Source: a virus. From it: a stretch of 61,386 bases of DNA. The stretch spans positions 1 through 61,386 of IMG/VR virus record IMGVR_UViG_3300017724_000002; one strand, given 5' to 3'. Below the pieces are notes generated by a model. It saw only the letters and a list, made by a program, of their open reading frames with translations. It made no database searches and had not been told where the DNA came from. The number at the start of each line of letters is the position of its first letter. Position 1 is the first letter of the stretch. The position numbers and the translations under genes are program-made. Positions 1-8,344 of the stretch are shown here, in pieces.

Positions 1-123
1 AAAATGTGGGAAAGAGGAAAGTCTGTCACAGATTATACCAGTAGCGAGTTTAATAAAACAGACGATATGATGGAAACAGTCATGGGCGGTTGCGGTTGCG
101 GTTGTAGCGGTGATTCTGTTGAA
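1..123. repeat. Terminal direct repeat, left copy (circular closure)
   Basis: These 123 bases are identical to positions 61264-61386. An open reading frame passes through both copies in the same phase, so the repeat reflects a circular or circularly permuted genome rather than two biological copies. The non-redundant unit is about 61,263 bp. Confidence 0.95.
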
Positions 124-1494
124 GCGGCAGAATTACCAAAACCAAATAATACAGAATCACATGATGAATTTATGAGTCGTTGCACAGAAATGGGCTTTGA
201 CAGTCAAGAGTGCATGGAAGCACACAAAGGACACAAATTCAAAGAAGATGTTGAAGGCTATGGTAGCGGCGGAGGTAGCGGTGGTTACTCCAACAGTTGC
301 CAAACAGGTTACAAAATGCAGGGCGGTAAGTGTGTTAAGGCTACCTTCCAGTTAGATGTTGAAATTGATGTTAACGATATGGTTCTTCAAGCAAGTACCG
401 GCGAATACATTGTTGCTATATCCGGTATTGCTTTTCACGAAGGAATAAACAAGAACGGATGGGAAATTACACGCAAAGGCGCAGACCTTGCTATTGCGCA
501 AATGATTGGCGCAGATTTAACACTTAACCATCCTACTTCGGAAAATGGTCGATTTAAAAGAAATATGAATGGCGGTGTTGAAGAAGCAGTAGTTGGTTTT
601 GTTACCGAAGCATCTATTGTTGATAAAATAGGCGGAAACTGGGAAGTTAAATTCAAAGCAGAAGTCCACAGAAAAGAATTGTTTGAGGCTCTTGAATCCG
701 GTCTTTGGTTAAGACAAGGTTACGGAGTATCTATTGGTGGCAGTGGTATTCCCGATGATATGGTAGAAGCAGAAGATGGAAGAATGATTATGACATTTGA
801 AAGTGATTTTGTTTTTGACCATCTTGCAATTGTGCATAAACCTGCATATAACGGCGCAAAAATTGAAAGTGTCGAAAGAGTAAAAATGGCAGAATCCGCA
901 GAAGTCTTTAATAGTCATCCGTATTCTCTTCAGAATATCGCAACGGAGAGAAATACTATGTCAGAAGAAATTGTAGCATCCGAAATTAGCGAAGAGGAAG
1001 TTGTTGAAACTCCTATCGCAGAAGAAAGCACTATCGACTATTCCGCAGAAATTGAGGCTCTTAAGGCTTCACTTGCAGAAAAGGAAGAAGAACTAAACGC
1101 AATTAAAGCCGCAGAAGAGGCAGTAGCCGAAGAAGCACGCCTTGAACTTGTAAAGAAAGCAACAGAAATGGGAATCGCCGGTATTGATGCGCTTCCTTCT
1201 GAAACTCTTGAGTCAATCATTGCTTCCTTTGAGGCAAATACTCCAACCGAAGAGGTTGTTGAAATGACACCAGTTGCAAGCAGTGTTGAGGCATCCGAAA
1301 CACCTGCAACCCCTGCATCAACAGAAGTTGTTGCAAACTATCTTAACAGAAAGAAACTTAACACTCCGGTTGGTATTTATGCAAAAGCATGGAACGCATG
1401 GGCTAAGGCTTGGAATCAAACCTTGTCTGCCAGTGAAAAAGACCGATTCGGTGCTAAGACTTTTGAAGAACTAAAAGAAAAAAACATGATTTAA
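1..1494 (+). CDS. Prohead protease and scaffold, C-terminal part of a gene that starts at 60346
   Basis: This is the 3' part of an 803-aa protein that begins at 60346 and crosses the circular junction in frame. A Gly/Cys-rich linker (MGGCGCGCSGDS) is followed by a capsid-maturation protease-like domain with a candidate catalytic His in LTLNHPTSENG, a candidate Ser in GYGVSIGG, and the motif FDHLAIVHKPAY, which resembles phage prohead proteases. After about codon 318 the protein becomes Glu/Ala-rich and coiled-coil, as expected of a scaffold, and ends in a Trp/Lys-rich tail (AKAWNAWAKAW) that could bind capsid. Position just before decoration and major capsid genes fits head assembly. The catalytic residues are inferred from motif context. 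Confidence 0.8.
   Translation, partial: KMWERGKSVTDYTSSEFNKTDDMMETVMGGCGCGCSGDSVEAAELPKPNNTESHDEFMSRCTEMGFDSQECMEAHKGHKFKEDVEGYGSGGGSGGYSNSCQTGYKMQGGKCVKATFQLDVEIDVNDMVLQASTGEYIVAISGIAFHEGINKNGWEITRKGADLAIAQMIGADLTLNHPTSENGRFKRNMNGGVEEAVVGFVTEASIVDKIGGNWEVKFKAEVHRKELFEALESGLWLRQGYGVSIGGSGIPDDMVEAEDGRMIMTFESDFVFDHLAIVHKPAYNGAKIESVERVKMAESAEVFNSHPYSLQNIATERNTMSEEIVASEISEEEVVETPIAEESTIDYSAEIEALKASLAEKEEELNAIKAAEEAVAEEARLELVKKATEMGIAGIDALPSETLESIIASFEANTPTEEVVEMTPVASSVEASETPATPASTEVVANYLNRKKLNTPVGIYAKAWNAWAKAWNQTLSASEKDRFGAKTFEELKEKNMI
958..1494 (+). CDS. Possible internal in-frame translation of the scaffold domain alone
   Basis: An ATG at 958 lies in frame inside the protease-scaffold gene, with GGAG 9 nt upstream (GGAGAGAAATACTATG). 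The 178-aa product would contain only the acidic coiled-coil region and the basic/aromatic tail, which are typical scaffold features. Several tailed phages make scaffold from an internal start of the protease gene (lambda C/Nu3 is the classic case). The ribosome site and domain boundary are visible; actual use of the start is inferred. Confidence 0.45.
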   Translation: MSEEIVASEISEEEVVETPIAEESTIDYSAEIEALKASLAEKEEELNAIKAAEEAVAEEARLELVKKATEMGIAGIDALPSETLESIIASFEANTPTEEVVEMTPVASSVEASETPATPASTEVVANYLNRKKLNTPVGIYAKAWNAWAKAWNQTLSASEKDRFGAKTFEELKEKNMI

Positions 1495-1505
1495 GGTGAT
1501 TAAAA

Positions 1506-1928
1506 ATGCAATTGAATAACCCAAGAACAGGAACAATAAAAACAGTAGCAAGTCAAGCACTTGTTAAAGGAACTATGGCAGGTCTATGCTTGCACATGGA
1601 TGGAACAACATTTGAAGTTTGCGCACAATCCGATGTAGTAATCGGAGTTACCGCAGACGAGCAAGAAAGAGATGTTAGCGGCTATGTATTAGCAGGTGCA
1701 AGCATCGGTTATTACACATTGGGCGGAGTCCTAATGCTCGCTTCAAAGGCTACAACCACTTATGCAGTCGGCGGATTTGTTTATGCTGACGATGATGGTT
1801 TAGTTGCCGCCGCACAAGCAGGTTCTTCCAAGAAGGTCGGAATCTATGTAGGCGCAAGCGCAGTTACTACAGGTAGCACCGCAGGAGATTTGATAGCAGT
1901 TGATACCTCATTTGCGGAGAAGGTTTGA
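1506..1928 (+). CDS. Capsid decoration (cement)-like protein
   Basis: This 140-aa protein is rich in Gly, Ala, Val and Thr with short beta-like segments and no charged helices. It resembles DUF2190-type capsid cement proteins: an N-terminal extended stretch, then repeated IGV/AGA beta strands, ending in GDLIAVDTSFAEKV. It starts 12 nt after the protease-scaffold gene with a GGTGAT ribosome site, directly before the major capsid gene. The family assignment is from general composition, length and position, not a decisive motif. Confidence 0.6.
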   Translation: MQLNNPRTGTIKTVASQALVKGTMAGLCLHMDGTTFEVCAQSDVVIGVTADEQERDVSGYVLAGASIGYYTLGGVLMLASKATTTYAVGGFVYADDDGLVAAAQAGSSKKVGIYVGASAVTTGSTAGDLIAVDTSFAEKV

Positions 1929-1957
1929 AGTCAATAAATTAAATGGAGATGAATAAG

Positions 1958-2866
1958 ATGAATAATACATTAGAAGAAATACTAACAGTTGAAGCCGCCA
2001 CAGGACAATTCGGACAAGCCGATGCAGTCCTTGAACAAACCTTAAGAGATTTTATCGAACTACAATCCACTACTATTGCAGTTGGAACACAATTAGTCGG
2101 TGTACGCTCAGTACCATACCTTGAATTTACATGGTATTCCGGTGCAGAAGGAACATTTACTTATCCTCTTGCTGACAATGCAGTAACAGACCCAACCAAG
2201 ATTGGAACTGCATCTTACTCAGTACACTTGAAGAAAGGTCAAGGTCGATGTATCTTCCTCGACTCAACACTACTTCGTGGAGAATCCTTTGAGAACATGG
2301 ATAGACAACAAATGGCTATTGTCCGAAACAGGGCATCAGTCATTGACAACCTAATCATATCTGCTCTTATTGATGGTGCAGGTCAAAGCGTTGCAATAAG
2401 CGGCGGTGCAGAATGGGATAGCGGAAGCGGCGACGCAGAAGCAAACATTTTGTCTGCTATGGATTTGATTTTCACCAATGGCCGTGTGTCCGGTGATGAG
2501 GCAGTTGCTATTGTTTTACCAACCACTGCAAGAAAGACTTTGATGGCTACTACCCTTTACGGAAATGTCGTTGAATCCCTTGCTGATAACTTGTCAAGAA
2601 AGATGAACATTACCTTCTATTACAGTCGTGATGCACTTCTTGCTGACACTGCTCTAGTCCTAATTCCGGGTGCTGAAACTGCTGAGTTTTTGCAATACAA
2701 CGGTGACGGTTTCCAAGAAACTGAATTGACTCGTATTCCGGGTGTAGGTTTTGACTGGATGCTAACTGGTTACATGGCTTGTATTGTTCACGAACACCAA
2801 GACAGTCAAGTAGCAGGCAGTGGAAAGAACGATAGAATCTGTAAGATTACAAACATTACTGCTTGA
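1958..2866 (+). CDS. Major capsid protein (HK97 fold)
   Basis: This roughly 302-aa protein lies straight after protease-scaffold and decoration genes, the standard place for the HK97-fold capsid subunit. It contains an N-terminal arm (residues 1-40, Glu/Gln-rich), an extended-loop-like segment around 65-110 and a central helix with RNRASVIDNLIISALI. The late part VLIPGAETAEFLQYNGDGFQETELTRIPGVGFDWMLTGYMACIVHEHQDS resembles the P-domain end of capsid proteins (given here as a region, positions about 2660-2800). An ATG also exists at 1943, but GGAGATGA at 1945-1952 is ideally placed for the ATG at 1958, so 1958 is preferred. Confidence 0.8.
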   Translation: MNNTLEEILTVEAATGQFGQADAVLEQTLRDFIELQSTTIAVGTQLVGVRSVPYLEFTWYSGAEGTFTYPLADNAVTDPTKIGTASYSVHLKKGQGRCIFLDSTLLRGESFENMDRQQMAIVRNRASVIDNLIISALIDGAGQSVAISGGAEWDSGSGDAEANILSAMDLIFTNGRVSGDEAVAIVLPTTARKTLMATTLYGNVVESLADNLSRKMNITFYYSRDALLADTALVLIPGAETAEFLQYNGDGFQETELTRIPGVGFDWMLTGYMACIVHEHQDSQVAGSGKNDRICKITNITA

Positions 2867-2878
2867 GGGTGATTTCGG

Positions 2879-3262
2879 TTGTCAAGAACCAATGAAATAA
2901 CCGCATCCTTTAGGGTTACGGCAGGCGGAGGCGCAGAAGCAGTTAGTGCTTCTAAGACAAACGCATCTTTTACTTCCGGTGATTCAGCAGTAATTAATGG
3001 CACTGCGCCAAATACTACTGCGCAATCATGGACTGTTGCAGACTTTTTAGGTGCAGGTGTCGCCGCAGGCGGAGTTTATTTTGAGAATCGTGATGGTGCA
3101 ATAGCAATTACATTAGAATGCCAAGTATCATCTGCCGCAAAAGTCCTTCTTTCGATTCCGGCAGGCGGAGTATTTTGTGCAAGATTTGCTGATGCAGTCG
3201 ATGTAATTAAAGTCACTGCCGCTTCATCAACCGCAGACTACTCATTAGTATTTGCGGAGTGA
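2879..3262 (+). CDS. Small virion-associated protein of unknown function
   Basis: This 127-aa protein is Ala/Gly/Ser/Val-rich and predicted all-beta. It begins with TTG at 2879, preceded by a strong GGGTGAT site 5 nt upstream that overlaps the end region of the capsid gene. Its place immediately after the major capsid gene and its composition suggest a head decoration or fibre-like protein. No recognisable family motif was seen. Confidence 0.65.
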   Translation: MSRTNEITASFRVTAGGGAEAVSASKTNASFTSGDSAVINGTAPNTTAQSWTVADFLGAGVAAGGVYFENRDGAIAITLECQVSSAAKVLLSIPAGGVFCARFADAVDVIKVTAASSTADYSLVFAE

Positions 3263-3268
3263 TGTTAA

Positions 3269-3484
3269 ATGGATTACGATTACGCAAAGTTTTACTCTTC
3301 ACACATAGGGCATGAGTTGCCCGATGAAGAAGAAATTGCAAAGTGCAATTCAAAAAAATGTATTCGTGATTGCATAAAAGCAATGAAACCACTTGCAAAA
3401 GCAAAACCAAAGTCTAAAAAACCTTCTTTAAAGAAGGATAAGATTCTTGAAGAAGTCGTAAAGGAGGCTTCAAATGAAGAGTAA
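3269..3484 (+). CDS. Hypothetical Lys-rich small protein
   Basis: This 71-aa protein has an acidic N-terminal half with two Cys (KCNSKKCIRDC) and a very basic C-terminal half (KPKSKKPSLKK). It sits between capsid and neck genes in the late operon and overlaps the next start by 11 nt. A role in head assembly or DNA contact is plausible but only inferred. Confidence 0.6.
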   Translation: MDYDYAKFYSSHIGHELPDEEEIAKCNSKKCIRDCIKAMKPLAKAKPKSKKPSLKKDKILEEVVKEASNEE

Positions 3485-3908
3485 ATCAGCAGTTGCTAAA
3501 GCACTGAAAGATAAAGGATTGCCTCTTCCCGAAGAAGATTCATTCGATGCAATGATGCACCGATTAAATACATGGGAAACTTCAAGAGGTTATTTATTCA
3601 GAAGAATTAAATCAAGATTCTATGCTTCTCAAAAACTACCTGCTGATATTCCTTTTGGAACAGTAGTGTTTGTTCCTGCAAGTGAATTTGCTCGCAAAGT
3701 TATGAAAACTGGCGCAATGTTCCCATTGGGTCGTGCAGAATACAACCCTAAAGTCCACAAACTTATAGATGTTCCTAAGACTGAAACTTATTCTGAACCT
3801 AAAGCAGAAAAACCAAAAGTCGAAAAGAAAGTAACACCAAAGAAGAAAAGCAGTGCAAAGGTGAAAAAGAGTGGCAATAACAAATCCAACAGTAAGTCAG
3901 ATTCGTGA
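3474..3908 (+). CDS. Hypothetical protein with Lys-rich tail
   Basis: This 144-aa protein has a folded N-terminal part (residues 1-100) and a tail of Lys/Ser/Pro (KKVTPKKKSSAKVKK) resembling low-complexity archaeal or viral DNA-binding tails. It starts inside the preceding gene with GGAGG close upstream and overlaps the following gene by 38 nt, indicating translational coupling. I do not recognise the fold. Confidence 0.6.
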   Translation: MKSKSAVAKALKDKGLPLPEEDSFDAMMHRLNTWETSRGYLFRRIKSRFYASQKLPADIPFGTVVFVPASEFARKVMKTGAMFPLGRAEYNPKVHKLIDVPKTETYSEPKAEKPKVEKKVTPKKKSSAKVKKSGNNKSNSKSDS

Positions 3909-4269
3909 TTTGCTCAACAGACCGAGAGGACTGAATGAAGCAACGGTAAATGAATATATTACTATGCGCAGTGCGCAAGTAAATCGTATGCGCAGAAGTA
4001 GCAATCTTTATGGAGTAAATGACTCAACAGGTGTTACAGACACAGAATGCGAATCAGCAATTAAAATGCTTGTTTGCGTCGATTGTTTAAGAGTAATGAT
4101 TGATACTATTCCTATGTATTTTCCCGAAGCCGAGCAAAGAAGAACAGACATACGGCTCTCTCAACAAATGAAATCATTTGAAAAACATGCCGATAGTTTG
4201 CTCAAGGCGATAAGTGAAGCAGAATCTTCTGCGTTTGCAATTGATAGTAGCAACAGTCGGCAGGTGTGA
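3871..4269 (+). CDS. Putative head-tail connector (adaptor)-like protein
   Basis: This 132-aa, mostly helical protein begins with GTG at 3871 after a GGTGA site inside the tail of the preceding gene. Small helical proteins located after the capsid genes, with an early helix of the type VSQIRDLLNRP and an internal YITMRSAQVNRM, are often head-completion adaptors. That is a positional guess. Two Cys around CVDCLRVM may be structural. It overlaps the next gene's SD region, so it is translated as part of the same chain. Confidence 0.5.
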   Translation: MAITNPTVSQIRDLLNRPRGLNEATVNEYITMRSAQVNRMRRSSNLYGVNDSTGVTDTECESAIKMLVCVDCLRVMIDTIPMYFPEAEQRRTDIRLSQQMKSFEKHADSLLKAISEAESSAFAIDSSNSRQV

Positions 4270-4271
4270 TA

Positions 4272-6479
4272 ATGGCAACATATACATGGTCAGCGTCAGC
4301 ACCGGGCGATGCGGCAAATTCTTCAAATTGGACTCCAACAGGCGTGCCTGCTACTGGCGACGACGCAATATTTAACTCAACAAGTATAGTGAATTGTAAT
4401 TGGAATATAGGAGTGGTAGGCACTATCGGCATTGATGGCACTTATACAGGTCAAATTGATATGTCAACAAATGCAGAAATAGAAACACAATTAACTTTTG
4501 GAAGAAATAATTGCATTACTTCCATAAATAATAACACTGTAATTAAATTTACTGGAACTCCGTCAACCGGAGGGTTTTACATTCGTTATGGAACAGGCAT
4601 AACAGATGCGTTTGTTGATGCTACGGCAAAAGATAACATTTTCTTTAAATTTGAAGGAGGCGTAAGTCAATTAATTGTTGGTGGTTGTTATCCTCATTTA
4701 CAGTTTGATAATGGATTTAGAGCGCAATATAATGGAACAGGCTCAAATTATAATGTTGAATGGGAAAGTATGATATTAAATGGTGGTACTGTAAATCAAG
4801 TATCATCAACACCCACTGCTAATGATAGATTAATGAATTGGATTACTAAAAATAATACACCACATAATACTATGACTGGTTCTTCATTTCAAATTACTTC
4901 AACCGCAAATACATTATTTAACGGTGGTTACGGAACATGGACTTTTCAACCAACATCAAGATTGCCAGTTGACGGTCATCCCGACTATAATGGTTGGACT
5001 TTTAAATTTGAAAATTGGATTCTTGATTCAGTTGCAGGCAATGGAGTTTTTATATTACCTTCCAGTTCTATTCTCCAATTAACAAATTTAACTATTAATC
5101 AAGGAGTATCTTTGATGGCTCATTCAACAGGCTCTATGATACATCTTGTCAATAGACCAACAATACATGGAACATGGGGATTCTTTGCTATTGCAGACGG
5201 AATATATGCGTATAAAAATAAATATAATTTAGGTGTATCATTTGGTGGAACGGGCTTAAGTGTTGTTCCCGAACATCGCATTTTGTTTGGTAAAGATAAT
5301 CAAAAACTAAATACTTCATCCAGTTTTACTTATAATAATTCAACAAATCTTCTTTCTATTGGAAGCGGAGGTATTGAGTTTAATGATGGAACAATTCAAA
5401 CTACTGCCGCAACAGGTGGGGGCGGAGGCGGAGGTAGCGGTATAACTGTTCAAGATGAAGGAATTGCAACTTCTGCTACTCTTGGTACTACTCTTAATTT
5501 TGTTGACGGTCAACATGCAGTTTCTACTGTTCCGACTACACAACCATTATGTGTTGAAGCAACAGGCGCAGGTGCAGTCAAAACTATTACTATTGATGGG
5601 TCAAAGGTCAGAACAGATGCAACAGATACTTTGCCTGCTTATCTTAACACAAAACTACAAGGAGGCACAAATATGGCTATTTTTCTTGATACTTCACTTG
5701 CGGCATCAGTAGGTCATAAATTTATATTTAATGCTACTAACGATAAAGTCAAAATATCGGCACTTGATACAACAGAAGATTTCTTAGAAAATAAATTAAT
5801 TGCAGGTTCTAACATCACTATTACCAAACCCACAATAGGAGGTAATGAAACTCTTACTATTGCTTCAACAGGCGGTGGCGGAGGGGGTAGTAGTGGTTAT
5901 CCACTATTCAAGCACGACCAATTACCTACTACTCATGGATTTAGCCCGTTTAGATTATTACAAAATGGAGATACAATAGAAATAGCCGTTACTTCGGGTG
6001 GTGATGATAATAAAGATGTGTCAGTCTTTACCCCAATAAATAGTGAAGAAGACCCCGTTATTATTGATATTATAGACATTGGTTCACATGCTACTTGCAC
6101 AGGTCGAGAGTATATGTTTTTCGGACAAGACGATAGACAACAGGTAACAACATATCGTGGAGGATTTTCAAATGCAAATCCCTACCCAATAATGTTTTGC
6201 GATAGTATGAGAGATATTATTCCGGTGACAGGTTCTCCACCTTTTATTCCAAGTGCCTTATTTTCCGAATTACAAGTATCTCCTTCAACGAGAGATACAA
6301 GACTAAACAATGTTAGAGTGATGGATGCAGGAAAACATGCAGTAGTTATGATTGACCCAAATACGGAAGAACCAATGGAAGAACCAATAAGTGTAAGAGT
6401 TTTGCTTGTTGTTGATTATCAACAAATGCACGATAGAGGAAGATATGTAGGTAATAATTATTCATTAAGGGGGTTCTGA
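4272..6479 (+). CDS. Fibre-like virion protein with Gly-rich hinges
   Basis: This 735-aa protein is dominated by beta-rich repeats (N-terminal 330 residues with frequent Asn, Gly, Thr and Phe, as in parallel beta-helix adhesins). Two poly-Gly hinges near residues 380 and 540 flank a module starting ITVQDEGIATSATLGTTLNF, a motif seen in many phage tail fibres and collagen-like virion proteins. The C-terminal 200 residues look globular and may bind a receptor. The ATG at 4272 is preferred over GTG at 4266 because GGTGTGAT sits just upstream. It could be a head fibre, since it precedes the neck genes rather than following the tape measure. Confidence 0.65.
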   Translation: MATYTWSASAPGDAANSSNWTPTGVPATGDDAIFNSTSIVNCNWNIGVVGTIGIDGTYTGQIDMSTNAEIETQLTFGRNNCITSINNNTVIKFTGTPSTGGFYIRYGTGITDAFVDATAKDNIFFKFEGGVSQLIVGGCYPHLQFDNGFRAQYNGTGSNYNVEWESMILNGGTVNQVSSTPTANDRLMNWITKNNTPHNTMTGSSFQITSTANTLFNGGYGTWTFQPTSRLPVDGHPDYNGWTFKFENWILDSVAGNGVFILPSSSILQLTNLTINQGVSLMAHSTGSMIHLVNRPTIHGTWGFFAIADGIYAYKNKYNLGVSFGGTGLSVVPEHRILFGKDNQKLNTSSSFTYNNSTNLLSIGSGGIEFNDGTIQTTAATGGGGGGGSGITVQDEGIATSATLGTTLNFVDGQHAVSTVPTTQPLCVEATGAGAVKTITIDGSKVRTDATDTLPAYLNTKLQGGTNMAIFLDTSLAASVGHKFIFNATNDKVKISALDTTEDFLENKLIAGSNITITKPTIGGNETLTIASTGGGGGGSSGYPLFKHDQLPTTHGFSPFRLLQNGDTIEIAVTSGGDDNKDVSVFTPINSEEDPVIIDIIDIGSHATCTGREYMFFGQDDRQQVTTYRGGFSNANPYPIMFCDSMRDIIPVTGSPPFIPSALFSELQVSPSTRDTRLNNVRVMDAGKHAVVMIDPNTEEPMEEPISVRVLLVVDYQQMHDRGRYVGNNYSLRGF

Positions 6480-6480
6480 T

Positions 6481-6588
6481 ATGACACGATGTAAAATTTT
6501 AGATAAATGGTTTGACGCACAATCAAAGCGTCTTGATGAAAAAGAAAAAGTCCAACAAAAAGATTTGATAACAGGTGATAAAAAATGA
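6481..6588 (+). CDS. 35-residue small protein
   Basis: A short frame starts at ATG 6481, five bases after a GGGGG run and one base past the end of the fibre-like gene. It encodes 35 residues (MTRCKILDKWFDAQSKRLDE and so on), amphipathic and Lys/Gln-rich. Its stop overlaps the next start in an ATGA arrangement, the coupling seen throughout this genome, which supports it as a real gene. Function unknown. Confidence 0.45.
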   Translation: MTRCKILDKWFDAQSKRLDEKEKVQQKDLITGDKK

Positions 6589-6767
6589 GTGAAAATAACC
6601 AAAGAAGAGGAAAAATTGTATATGTGCCTCCCGAAAAGTGCTATACTAACATAAACATTGAAGAAACACCACACGGCTACCGTCTATATAGGGAGGGCGA
6701 AGCCCGTCATTTTGCAGTAGTGCCGTTATCAAAAGCAGTTGTTGTTGAATACAAAGAAAATAGGTGA
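6585..6767 (+). CDS. Hypothetical small protein
   Basis: This 60-aa protein starts with an ATGA overlap and has GGTGA 6 nt upstream. It contains YRLYREGEARHFAVVPLSKAVVVEY, a compact mixed alpha/beta pattern. No family recognised. The following gene starts within 6 nt of its end. Confidence 0.55.
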   Translation: MSENNQRRGKIVYVPPEKCYTNINIEETPHGYRLYREGEARHFAVVPLSKAVVVEYKENR

Positions 6768-6772
6768 ATAAA

Positions 6773-7084
6773 ATGGATTTAGAAACATTAGGAATTATAA
6801 GCGCAATAGGTTTATTTGGTGCAGGTCTTGCATTTAAGTATTGGAAAAAGTTAAAGCCAAAACTCGATTTGGCACTTGCAGACGGTCAGTTAACTCTTGA
6901 AGAAGCAATGAATTTAGTTGATGATGCTAAGGAAATTGTTGAAGAAGTTAAATCATTACCTTCTTTAAGTAAAATGCGTAAAATGCGCAAATCAGAAATA
7001 ATGAATTTGTGCGCAGAATATGATATTGATACTAAAGGAACAAAAGACCAGTTAATAGAAAAACTTAAAGAAGCGGTGAAGTAA
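6773..7084 (+). CDS. Membrane-anchored protein with SAP-like domain
   Basis: This 103-aa protein has an N-terminal membrane segment (residues 6-23, LGIISAIGLFGAGLAFKYW) and a C-terminal helix-loop-helix, SLSKMRKMRKSEIMNLCAEYDID followed by GTKDQLIEKLKE, that matches the SAP DNA-binding fold pattern. ATG at 6773 is chosen over a GTG at 6764 because GGTGA lies 5 nt upstream. A SAP motif in a membrane protein could tether DNA to the envelope during ejection or assembly; that is inference. Confidence 0.6.
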   Translation: MDLETLGIISAIGLFGAGLAFKYWKKLKPKLDLALADGQLTLEEAMNLVDDAKEIVEEVKSLPSLSKMRKMRKSEIMNLCAEYDIDTKGTKDQLIEKLKEAVK

Positions 7085-7085
7085 A

Positions 7086-7616
7086 ATGGTATATTATTGT
7101 AGTGTTGCTGATGTTGGCTCTCGTTTAGGTCTTGATTCTGCGCAAAGAGATAGAGCGCAGTCAAGAATTATAAGACATATTCGCCAAACAACAATTTACA
7201 TAGACCAAGCATTTCTTGAGTATGGTCGTGATGAACCAAGTCGTGAAACTGCGCAAACTACTTTAAATGGCGCAGTATCAGCAGGTGCTACAACAATTAC
7301 ATTAACAAGCCCAACAGGTTTTTCAAGTGCAGGTTCGGGCAATATTGACGGTGATTCTTTTACATGGACTGGTATATCGACTAACAATTTAACAGGTGTT
7401 ACTGGAATAAGCGCAGACCACTTAAGCGGAGTTACTGTTGAACAAGGAGAGTTTGCGCATATTGTGCGTGAAATTTGCGCAGATTTAGCGGCGGCTTCTT
7501 ATCTTGAAGATGAAGGCACACATCAAACCGGCGCAGATGGTGGACTAAGAGGGAAAACATTGCGTGATAGAGGCAATCATTGTTTGCAACGACTTGCGCA
7601 TTTAGGCAAGGCGTGA
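7086..7616 (+). CDS. Head-tail connector (adaptor) protein
   Basis: This 176-aa protein has helical ends, VGSRLGLDSAQRDRAQSRII at the start and IVREICADLAAASYLEDEG near the end, with an inserted beta-rich segment (residues 62-115) full of Thr and Gly. This arrangement is typical of tailed-phage head-completion adaptors with an inserted Ig-like or beta domain. It follows the previous gene by one base and precedes a gp10-like neck protein, consistent with the neck block. Confidence 0.6.
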   Translation: MVYYCSVADVGSRLGLDSAQRDRAQSRIIRHIRQTTIYIDQAFLEYGRDEPSRETAQTTLNGAVSAGATTITLTSPTGFSSAGSGNIDGDSFTWTGISTNNLTGVTGISADHLSGVTVEQGEFAHIVREICADLAAASYLEDEGTHQTGADGGLRGKTLRDRGNHCLQRLAHLGKA

Positions 7617-7622
7617 TGTTAA

Positions 7623-8339
7623 ATGAGTTTTACTTCTAATGCAAGAGGAACGCATTCTAATGTTAAAGTAGTAATGAACGATAGAGCATTGCAACAGGCA
7701 TTAGTTATGTTAGGTTCAGCAGGTGAAAATGTATTAGATAACTTTCTAAAATTAATTACAAAGGAACAAGTTGCAGTAATGAAAAAAGAATTAAAGTCAA
7801 AAGCAGGTGCTTTAGCAAATGTGCGTGTACCATCACCGAAAGGTTTGCCTTTTTCTAAATCAAAAAATATTTATGTTAAAGTTGCAGATGCTTTAAAGAT
7901 TCACAAAATGAAAAAAATGGAGTACAAAATTCATACTGGCGATTCAATTGTTGATGCAGAACAAGGTGTTTTGGGTCAAAGAGGGGGAAAAATTGCGCAT
8001 ATTGTAGCCAAAGGTATGAATCCTTTTAAATATGGTAATTTACCGCCTCTTGTCATGTCAAGTACACGATGGTATAAAAAAACAGGTGTTGCAGGTTGGG
8101 TTTCAACAGGTATGAAAATGAAACGCACGCATCCGGGTTTTAAAGACACACTTGATTATATTGGGCTAATAGAAAAAAGAGTAAGAAAAGAATTTGAATC
8201 AAAGGTTGATAGCGCAATTATATCAGCAGGAGTAGCCGCAGGCTTTAGCCCATCAGAATCAATAGGCATGGGTAGCGGCGTTGGCGGAACAACAAGTGCT
8301 ACAACAGGCGGAAAAGGAATAATGAGTGCAAGGAGATGA
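7623..8339 (+). CDS. Neck or tail-completion protein (HK97 gp10-like)
   Basis: This 238-aa basic protein begins with a helix containing NDRALQQALVMLGSAGENVLDNFLKLITKEQ, the common opening of HK97 gp10-like minor tail or head-closure proteins. It lies between the adaptor and the tail-terminator-like gene, the expected order. The Gly/Ser/Thr-rich C terminus is probably flexible. Its final codons AGG AGA TGA supply the GGAGATGA ribosome site for the next gene. Confidence 0.55.
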   Translation: MSFTSNARGTHSNVKVVMNDRALQQALVMLGSAGENVLDNFLKLITKEQVAVMKKELKSKAGALANVRVPSPKGLPFSKSKNIYVKVADALKIHKMKKMEYKIHTGDSIVDAEQGVLGQRGGKIAHIVAKGMNPFKYGNLPPLVMSSTRWYKKTGVAGWVSTGMKMKRTHPGFKDTLDYIGLIEKRVRKEFESKVDSAIISAGVAAGFSPSESIGMGSGVGGTTSATTGGKGIMSARR

Positions 8340-8344
8340 AGTAA

